Origin: Mycobacterium colombiense
GTDB taxonomy: Bacteria; Actinomycetota; Actinomycetes; Mycobacteriales; Mycobacteriaceae
DNA length: 38,784 nt
Direction of reading: 5' to 3'
Assembly (NCBI RefSeq): GCF_001672755.1
Contig: NZ_LZKI01000143.1
Coordinates: 1-38,784, forward strand
Within the stretch, counting starts at the first letter, position 1; every line of letters begins with the position of its first letter. Shown here in pieces: positions 33,601-38,784 of the stretch. Under the pieces are notes generated by a model. The model worked only from the letters and a program-made list of their open reading frames with translations, ran no database searches and was not told the DNA's origin. The position numbers were made by a program, and so were the translations under genes.

Positions 33601-34682
33601 CGCTGGGCGCCGAGCTGGAACAACGGCTGAGCGGCTGGTTGCACACGCAGGTGCCGGGCGCCGACGAGGTGCGCCTCGAGGGCATCGATCGGGTGAGCTT
33701 CGGGCATTCGGCCGAGATGATGACGCTGGGCGTGATCACCCGGCGCGGCGGTTCTGACGATCGCCAAGACGTCGTGTTGCGGCTGCGCCCCCGGCCGCCC
33801 GCGCTGCTGGAGCCCTACGACCTCGCGCGCCAGTTCACGATCCTGCGCGCCCTGGCCGATACGCCGGTTCGCGTCCCGCGGGCGCTGTGGCTCGAGCCGA
33901 CCGGCGACGTCCTCGGCAGGCCGTTCTTCGTGATGGAGCGGGTCGGCGGCGAGGTCTACGAGATGGAACCGCCGGCCGACGCCGCCGAGCAGACGGTGGC
34001 GCGGATGTGCCAGAGCCTGGTCGAACAGCTGGCCGCCATCCACGCCGTCGACCTGGGCCGCACCGGGCTGGACACCCTCGACGACGGCTCCGGCCACCTC
34101 GACCGCGAACTCGGGCACTGGGCCGCGGAGATGGACCGGGTCAAGCGTGGCCCGCTGCCCGCACTGGAGCGGTTGCACCGCGAACTGGTCGCCGGCAAGC
34201 CGTCGCCGTGCCCCAAGGTCACGCTGGTGCACGGCGACGCGAAACCGGGCAACTTCGCCTTCACCGGCGGTGAGGTCAGCGCGGTCTTCGATTGGGAGAT
34301 GACCACGGTCGGCGACCCGCTCACCGACATCGGCTGGCTGGAAATGCTGTGGATGCAGCCGGTCGGGATCAACAGTCACCCCGCCGCCCTGTCCGTCGAT
34401 GCGCTGCTCGCGCATTACGAGTCGGTCAGCGGCATCACCGTCACGAACCGGCCCTGGTACCGGGCGTTCAATGCCTTCAAGATGGCCGTCATCTGCCTCA
34501 TCGGCGCGATGCTGGTCGAGGACGGTCACAGCGACGATCAGAAACTCGTGCTGGCCGCCTACGGCACGTCGCTGCTGACGGCCGCCGGGCTCACCGACCT
34601 CGGAATCGACGAAACCCTCGACGACGGTCCGGTGCTGCCCCGCGAGGAACGGATCCAGCAGGTGCTGGCGCAGGCGGGCTGA
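33597..34682 (+). CDS. APH-type phosphotransferase family protein (acyl-CoA dehydrogenase-associated type)
   Basis: A 361-aa kinase-fold protein. An N-lobe strand is VVLRLRPRPPALL, LVHGDAKPGNFAF holds the catalytic motif (His212, Asp214), and VFDWEMTTVGDPLTDIGW holds the metal-binding Asp and the typical GDP..D extension. That extension is characteristic of the group found fused or adjacent to acyl-CoA dehydrogenases in fatty-acid and sterol metabolism. Only distantly like the phosphotransferase at 30480. The ATG overlaps the previous stop (ATGA), so translation is coupled. It ends one base before the convergent RsbW-like gene. Confidence 0.88.
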   Translation: MTLGAELEQRLSGWLHTQVPGADEVRLEGIDRVSFGHSAEMMTLGVITRRGGSDDRQDVVLRLRPRPPALLEPYDLARQFTILRALADTPVRVPRALWLEPTGDVLGRPFFVMERVGGEVYEMEPPADAAEQTVARMCQSLVEQLAAIHAVDLGRTGLDTLDDGSGHLDRELGHWAAEMDRVKRGPLPALERLHRELVAGKPSPCPKVTLVHGDAKPGNFAFTGGEVSAVFDWEMTTVGDPLTDIGWLEMLWMQPVGINSHPAALSVDALLAHYESVSGITVTNRPWYRAFNAFKMAVICLIGAMLVEDGHSDDQKLVLAAYGTSLLTAAGLTDLGIDETLDDGPVLPREERIQQVLAQAG

Positions 34683-35189
34683 TCAGGCGTTGTAGCCGGG
34701 GCCGGTCAGGCCGCTCCAGGTCAACGTGACGCGGGTGCCCTGCGCCGTGCGGTCGATGGCGACGTCGTCGGCCAGCGCCTCCATCAGGGGGATGCCGCGG
34801 CCGCGCATCTGCTGCTGGTATTGGACCGGCTTCTTCTGGCGCCACCGGCCGCGGTCATCGACGGTCACCGCCAGGGTGTCCGAGTCGCCGTCGTAGGCCG
34901 CTCGCACGTCGACCGTGCCGCGCTCCGCGGCGTCGACGTAGGCGAATTCCGCGGCATTGGCGATCGCCTCGTTGACCGCCAGCAGCAGGTCGTTGAAGCG
35001 GTCGTCGCCGAGCGAGAAATACCGTCCTAGCCACACCCCGAACTCGGCGCGGGTCCGCGCAGCGCTGCGCGCGTCGGCGGCCACTCGCGTCCGCACGAAG
35101 CGGGATCGATCATCGACGTTCGACACGTTCTGCGGCTGATCAGAGCGTCCCATCGTCCCCAGTTGCGTCCTCACCCTGTCGAGACTCAC
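34683..35189 (-). CDS. RsbW-like anti-sigma/ATP-binding regulatory kinase
   Basis: A 168-aa protein with the GHKL ATPase fold of anti-sigma serine kinases. The N box is NEAIANAAEFAY, the G1-type motif is VDDRGRW and the G2-type motif is RGRGIPLMEALAD. It starts at a GTG (35187-35189) overlapping the stop of the STAS gene as GTGA; an internal ATG at 35153 (MGRSDQPQ) is an alternative start. In the known switch such a kinase binds a sigma factor and is released by the unphosphorylated STAS partner. No sigma factor gene is in the window, so its target is unknown. Confidence 0.85.
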   Translation of the reverse strand: MSLDRVRTQLGTMGRSDQPQNVSNVDDRSRFVRTRVAADARSAARTRAEFGVWLGRYFSLGDDRFNDLLLAVNEAIANAAEFAYVDAAERGTVDVRAAYDGDSDTLAVTVDDRGRWRQKKPVQYQQQMRGRGIPLMEALADDVAIDRTAQGTRVTLTWSGLTGPGYNA

Positions 35190-35563
35190 TCACCAGCGAG
35201 GCCGCTCAGCGCACCGTCGAGGGTGCTGTAGAGCGAGAGCACGCTGTCGATTCCCATGAGTTTGATCGGCCGGCTGGTGGCCGAGCCGTTGGCAACCACG
35301 GCGAACTGCGTCGGCGGCTCGATCTCCGACTGCGCGGTCACCAGGACGGTCATCCCGGCCGAGGCCAGGAAACCGACCTTGGACAGATCGACGATCAGCG
35401 CCGCGGGCTTGGTGGCCAGCGCGGTCTGAATGGCATCGGCCAGCAGCGGCGAGCTGAGCATGTCGACTTCGCCGGAGACGGTCAGCACGACCGCCTGGTC
35501 TACCTGGTGTTTGCCCACTTCAAAAGCGGTTGGATCGACGAAGTCGCCGGATTGTTCGCCCAT
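35186..35563 (-). CDS. STAS-domain anti-anti-sigma factor
   Basis: A 125-aa single STAS domain. The core strand ALIVDLSKVGFLASAGMTVL contains the Ser of the ASAGM motif, the usual phosphorylation site of SpoIIAA/RsbV-type anti-anti-sigma factors. Paired by a 4-base overlap with the RsbW-like kinase gene, it completes a partner-switching module. The sequence upstream contains a possible SigF-like promoter. Its regulated sigma factor is not encoded here. Confidence 0.9.
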   Translation of the reverse strand: MGEQSGDFVDPTAFEVGKHQVDQAVVLTVSGEVDMLSSPLLADAIQTALATKPAALIVDLSKVGFLASAGMTVLVTAQSEIEPPTQFAVVANGSATSRPIKLMGIDSVLSLYSTLDGALSGLAGE

Positions 35564-35921
35564 GGTCTTTCACTCACATTCGGTCCCGTGTGGGACACCG
35601 CTAGCTTCCGAAAATAGCAACTGGCATACCGGGGGCTGTTGATTCAACCCCTCGGGAACACGCTTGCCTACGGAGGAGACGCACTCCGTCGATCAGCACT
35701 ACTGAATGCAGATACAGATACAAGTGTTTAGCCAATGGTAGGACACGCGGCGTACCCCGCTCAAAACGCTGAACGATTTCGGGCGCCGCGACGTAGTCCG
35801 GATGTGCGTGACGGCCTGCGCAGAAGTTGCACGGAGCATCGGCCCGTGCGTGAATTGCTTCCACCGGTTTCGTTCTCTGCCCGCGCGGCGTGGCCTGCAC
35901 AAACGGGAAGGACGGTGGGCC
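35564..35921. other. 358-bp gap without a supported gene
   Basis: This stretch separates the divergent STAS gene and peroxidase gene. It holds the candidate SigF-type promoter described separately and a short direct repeat (CAGATACAGATACA near 35707-35720). The frame of the peroxidase gene is open back to 35802 but has no good start there. I see no RNA gene or further coding potential. Confidence 0.6.
35626..35648 (-). promoter_or_regulatory. Possible SigF/SigB-type promoter for the STAS-RsbW operon
   Basis: Read on the minus strand, GTTGAA (35648-35643) matches the GTTTAA-like -35 at 5 of 6 bases, and CGGTAT (35631-35626) matches the GGGTAT-like -10 at 5 of 6. The spacer is 11 bases, slightly short. 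The STAS ATG lies about 63 bases downstream. Genes of partner-switching modules are often under such sigma factors, which supports the reading. Confidence 0.35.
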
Positions 35922-37061
35922 GTGGCACCCGGTGATCGCGGTGTCGGACAGCACGGTGACGAGCGGCCCGACGACCCCCCGGAGCTCGCGCCACCGCCGT
36001 CGCGATTCGGGGCGCTGAATCGGCGACGCGCACTACGGGGCATGGGGGTGGTGGCCGGAGTCGCCGCGGTCGACGTGGGCGGCTTCGCGTATGCCGGCGG
36101 CTGGCTGCGCCCCGGCGCGCTGACCCCGCCCCGGTTCACCGATCGCTTCGAGGACGTCTACGGCCGTCACGACGGCTTCCGGCGAAACCATGCCAAGGGC
36201 CTGAGCGCCACCGGAACGTTCGTCAGCAGTGGAGCGGCCGCGGCGATCTGCCGGGCCGCGGTCTTCCGGCGCGGCAGTGTTCCGCTGGTCGGCCGGTTCT
36301 CGCTGTCCGGTGGGCTGCCCGACCAGCCCGACAGGCTCGACACCGTGCGCGGGCTGGGCCTGCTGTTCGACGGGCCCGACGGCCGACAGTGGCGCACCGC
36401 GATGATCAACATCCCGGTCTTTCCGGACAGTACGCCCCAGGGGTTCTACGACCGCTTGCTCGCATCCAGGCCGCTGCCGGGCACGGGCAAGCCCGACCCG
36501 CAGCTGATGGCGGCGTTCCTGCAGCGCCATCCCGAGACTGCCGCGGCCATGCGGATCATCAAGCAGGCGCCGCCGAGCGCGGGGTTCGCCGACAGCACGT
36601 TCCACGCGCTGAACGCCTTCCGGTTCACCAACGGTGCCGGTGCGACGGTGCCGGTGCGCTGGTCCGCGATTCCCCAGCAAAATGCCGTGACTGCCACGCC
36701 GCCGGCCAAGGACTACCTGTTCGACGCCGTGATCCGCGCGCTGGCGCACACGCCACTGAGCTGGCGGCTGCTGTTCACCGTCGGGGAGCCGGGCGATCCG
36801 ACCCACGACGCCACCAAACCCTGGCCGGCGGGGCGGCGGACGATCGACGCCGGCACCATCACCATCTCCGCGGTCCAAACGGAGGAGGCCGGCAACGCGC
36901 GCGACATCAACTTCGATCCCTTGGTGCTGCCCGACGGCATCGCGGCCTCCGACGACCCGCTGCTCGCGGCGCGGTCGGCCGTGTACGCCCGTTCATTCAC
37001 CCGTCGCGCCGAGGAGCCCAAAACGGCCAGCGCTGTCGACGTCGAAGCGGTACTGCAATGA
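35922..37061 (+). CDS. Catalase-family haem peroxidase with Tat-type N-terminus
   Basis: A 379-aa mono-haem catalase-related protein of the SrpA-like short group. The distal haem His is in FRRNHAKGLSATGTF (His90) and the proximal haem Tyr is in ARSAVYARSFTRR near the C-terminus. A short twin-arginine segment (NRRRALRGMGVVAGVAAVDVGG) at residues 33-54 suggests Tat export or membrane anchoring, after an unusually long polar leader of about 32 residues. The GTG at 35922 was chosen because AAGGA lies 9 bases upstream. It overlaps the cytochrome b561 gene as ATGA. Peroxide-dependent oxidation of an organic substrate is more likely than true catalase activity in this short family. Confidence 0.88.
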   Translation: MAPGDRGVGQHGDERPDDPPELAPPPSRFGALNRRRALRGMGVVAGVAAVDVGGFAYAGGWLRPGALTPPRFTDRFEDVYGRHDGFRRNHAKGLSATGTFVSSGAAAAICRAAVFRRGSVPLVGRFSLSGGLPDQPDRLDTVRGLGLLFDGPDGRQWRTAMINIPVFPDSTPQGFYDRLLASRPLPGTGKPDPQLMAAFLQRHPETAAAMRIIKQAPPSAGFADSTFHALNAFRFTNGAGATVPVRWSAIPQQNAVTATPPAKDYLFDAVIRALAHTPLSWRLLFTVGEPGDPTHDATKPWPAGRRTIDAGTITISAVQTEEAGNARDINFDPLVLPDGIAASDDPLLAARSAVYARSFTRRAEEPKTASAVDVEAVLQ

Positions 37062-37636
37062 CGCCGGTCCCGGTCCCGGTCGCGGCGCGGTTCACCCTGC
37101 CGTCGCGCGTTCTGCACTGGCTGATGGCACCGATGGTCATCGCGCAACTGCTGATCGGCGTGACCATGGTCGCCGCGCTGGGCTACTACCCGCTGCTGTT
37201 GGCCATCCATCGGCCGCTGGGCGTGCTGATCCTCGCCTTCGCCCTGGTCCGGCTGGCGAACCGGCTCACGCACCGGCCGCCGGCGTTCCTGGCCACCATG
37301 AGCAAGACCGAACGCCGCATCGCGACGTGGTCGGAGTACCTGCTCTACGGGCTGCTGCTGGTGCAGCCGCTGACAGGGTGGGCCATGCTGTCGGCGGCGC
37401 GGTTCCCGATCACCCTGCTCGGGCCGTTCGCGCTGCCCGGCATCGCGCCGCACAACATCGACGTTTTCGCGATGCTCCGGGAGTGCCATAACGCCTTCGC
37501 GCTGCTGCTCTTCGCCGCGTTTACCGCCCATATGACGGCGGTACTCTTCCACACGCTCGTCTTGCGTGACCGGCTGCTGGACCGCATGGCGCTGTGGCGC
37601 AGCAAGGCCGGCGCCGGGCAGCCAGACCGGGGCTGA
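37058..37636 (+). CDS. Cytochrome b561 family membrane protein
   Basis: A 192-aa four-helix membrane protein of the bacterial cytochrome b561 group, which binds two b-type haems and passes electrons between quinol and a periplasmic acceptor. Candidate axial histidines: LHWLM (helix 1), AIHRPLG (helix 2), and ECHNAF with TAHMTAVLFHTLV in the later helices. The ATG overlaps the peroxidase stop by 4 bases, so the two proteins are made together. A membrane-bound quinol peroxidase made of the haem peroxidase and this cytochrome is the natural inference. Confidence 0.9.
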   Translation: MTPVPVPVAARFTLPSRVLHWLMAPMVIAQLLIGVTMVAALGYYPLLLAIHRPLGVLILAFALVRLANRLTHRPPAFLATMSKTERRIATWSEYLLYGLLLVQPLTGWAMLSAARFPITLLGPFALPGIAPHNIDVFAMLRECHNAFALLLFAAFTAHMTAVLFHTLVLRDRLLDRMALWRSKAGAGQPDRG

Positions 37637-37764
37637 GACCAAAATCGCAGTCCGACGACCTGCCCGCTCGCGCGCGAAGTGGCCGAATATGATCGGCACG
37701 ATTCAGACTTGAGCGCGCGGGCACGGGCCGGGCGTGCGGTGCCATGAGGAACTGGGAGAGTTCA

Positions 37765-38658
37765 ATGTCGAACCAGCAGCAAGCGGAACGGATGACGTCG
37801 GGCAAGGGATTCATCGCGGCCCTCGACCAGAGCGGCGGTTCGACGCCCAAGGCGCTGCGCCTGTACGGCATCGAGGACAACGCGTACTCCTCCGAGGAGG
37901 AGATGTTCGACCTCATTCACCAGATGCGCTCGCGGATCATCACCTCCCCGGCGTTCACCGGCGACCGCGTGCTGGCGGCGATCCTGTTCGAGCAGACCAT
38001 GGACCGCGAGATCGCCGGCAAGCCCTCGACCACCTACCTGTGGGAGACCAAGGGCGTGGTGCCCTTCCTCAAGATCGACAAGGGGCTGGCCGACGCGTCC
38101 GACGACGTCCAGCTGATGAAGCCCATCCCGGGCCTCGACGAGCTGCTGGACCGGGCCGCCGGCCTGGGTGTCTTCGGCACCAAGGAGCGGTCGGTGATCG
38201 GCGGCGCCAACCCCAAGGGCATCGCGGCCGTGGTCGCCCAGCAGTTCGAGCTTGGTCACCAGGTGCTCTCGCACGGTCTGGTGCCCATCATCGAGCCCGA
38301 GGTCACCATCTCGATTTCGGACAAGGCCGAGGCCGAGAGCATCCTGCGCGACGAGATCACCAAGCAGCTCGACGCCGTCCCCGAGGGCCAGCGCGTCATG
38401 CTCAAGCTGAGCCTGCCCACCGAGGTCAACTTCTACCGTCCCCTGATCGAGCACCCGAAGGTGATGCGGGTGGTCGCCCTTTCCGGCGGTTACTCCCGCG
38501 AGGAGGCCAACGACCTGCTGGCGAAGAACACCGGGTTGATCGCCAGCTTCAGCCGCGCGCTGACCGAGGGCCTGACCGCCGACCAGTCCGACGAACAGTT
38601 CAACGCCACCCTGGACAAGGCGATCCAGTCGATCTACGACGCCTCCGTCGCCGGCTGA
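37765..38658 (+). CDS. Class I fructose-bisphosphate aldolase
   Basis: A 297-aa Schiff-base aldolase that reversibly cleaves fructose 1,6-bisphosphate to dihydroxyacetone phosphate and glyceraldehyde 3-phosphate in glycolysis and gluconeogenesis. Family markers are [18 protein letters not shown] (phosphate-binding start), [21 protein letters not shown] and [13 protein letters not shown]; the lysine of the last is the likely Schiff-base residue. I chose the ATG at 37765 ([10 protein letters not shown]) with GGGAGAG 5 bases upstream; an in-frame ATG at 37744 lacks a site. TATGAT at 37688-37693 could be its -10 element, but I see no good -35. Class I enzymes are metal-independent, unlike the class II Fba of M. 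tuberculosis. Confidence 0.95.
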   Translation: MSNQQQAERMTSGKGFIAALDQSGGSTPKALRLYGIEDNAYSSEEEMFDLIHQMRSRIITSPAFTGDRVLAAILFEQTMDREIAGKPSTTYLWETKGVVPFLKIDKGLADASDDVQLMKPIPGLDELLDRAAGLGVFGTKERSVIGGANPKGIAAVVAQQFELGHQVLSHGLVPIIEPEVTISISDKAEAESILRDEITKQLDAVPEGQRVMLKLSLPTEVNFYRPLIEHPKVMRVVALSGGYSREEANDLLAKNTGLIASFSRALTEGLTADQSDEQFNATLDKAIQSIYDASVAG

Positions 38659-38659
38659 A

Positions 38660-38784
38660 CTAGTAGCGGTGCTGGGCCATGCGCGGTGGTCCCGCACCGC
38701 CGTCGCCTTCGTCGGACACCAGAGCGGGCACCATCTCGCTGGTCACCAGGCCCTCGTCGCGCGTCAATTCGTCGATGACGGCAA
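38660..38784 (-). CDS. 3' end of an unidentified gene (partial)
   Basis: A minus-strand frame runs from the window edge to a TAG at 38660-38662, giving a C-terminus of 41 residues containing VIDELTRDEGLVTSEMVP and ending PPRMAQHRY. The acidic/Gly-rich tail and GC-rich third positions look coding. It is convergent with the aldolase gene, with one base between the stops. I cannot assign a family from this much sequence. Confidence 0.6.
   Translation of the reverse strand, partial: AVIDELTRDEGLVTSEMVPALVSDEGDGGAGPPRMAQHRY

Overview
The window looks like chromosomal DNA of a non-tuberculous Mycobacterium. It is GC-rich, uses many GTG starts and overlapping ATGA/GTGA gene junctions, and carries a recognisable set of mycobacterial genes. 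From memory of M. tuberculosis gene order, the left half corresponds to the Rv3909 - mutT4 - pcnA - Rv3906c - Rv3899c/Rv3896c - eccB2 - eccC2 segment. That segment leads into the ESX-2 type VII secretion locus.

Region 1 (1-2976, minus strand): a secreted/membrane Rv3909-like gene lies downstream of mutT4 (Nudix). The far end of the Rv3909-like gene is scrambled. Bases 1-77 are a perfect inverted copy of 485-561, and the C-terminal coding segment lies in the opposite orientation, either as a fold-back assembly chimera or as a real inversion. Region 2 (3062-5248, minus): an AT-richer islet between mutT4 and pcnA. It holds a 505-aa protein of unknown C-terminal function and two small three-helix membrane proteins. 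Region 3 (5383-9336, plus): pcnA, a Dx(D/N)xDG repeat protein and a DUF1023-type alpha/beta hydrolase. The hydrolase shares its N-terminal domain with the 505-aa islet protein.

Region 4 (9455-21565, plus): ESX-2-associated accessory genes. These are a DUF2563 protein, two tandem paralogous single-pass membrane proteins plus a third copy collapsed by internal deletion, a mosaic 726-aa protein (AT-rich N-terminal half joined to an Rv3899c-like C-terminus), a Met/Pro/Gly-rich protein, a helical-plus-lytic-transglycosylase protein, EccB2 and an intact three-ATPase EccC2. No EccD, EccE, MycP, EccA, EspG, PE/PPE or Esx gene follows. eccC2 instead runs 20 bp into a convergent mmpL gene, so this ESX-2 locus appears cut off after eccC2.

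Region 5 (21546-27169): an MmpL/RND transporter with a small upstream partner gene, divergent from a NarL-type histidine kinase/response regulator pair, then a small tail-anchored protein. Region 6 (27237-34682): a catabolic-type block with a Rieske oxygenase, an N-acyl-D-amino-acid deacylase-like amidohydrolase, two APH-type phosphotransferases, a TetR regulator and a conserved protein of unknown function, with two palindromic candidate operators. Region 7 (34683-38784): a STAS/RsbW-like regulatory pair with a possible SigF-type promoter, a Tat-type catalase-like peroxidase with cytochrome b561, class I fructose-bisphosphate aldolase, and the 3' end of an unidentified gene. I saw no tRNA, rRNA, CRISPR array, transposase or integrase.
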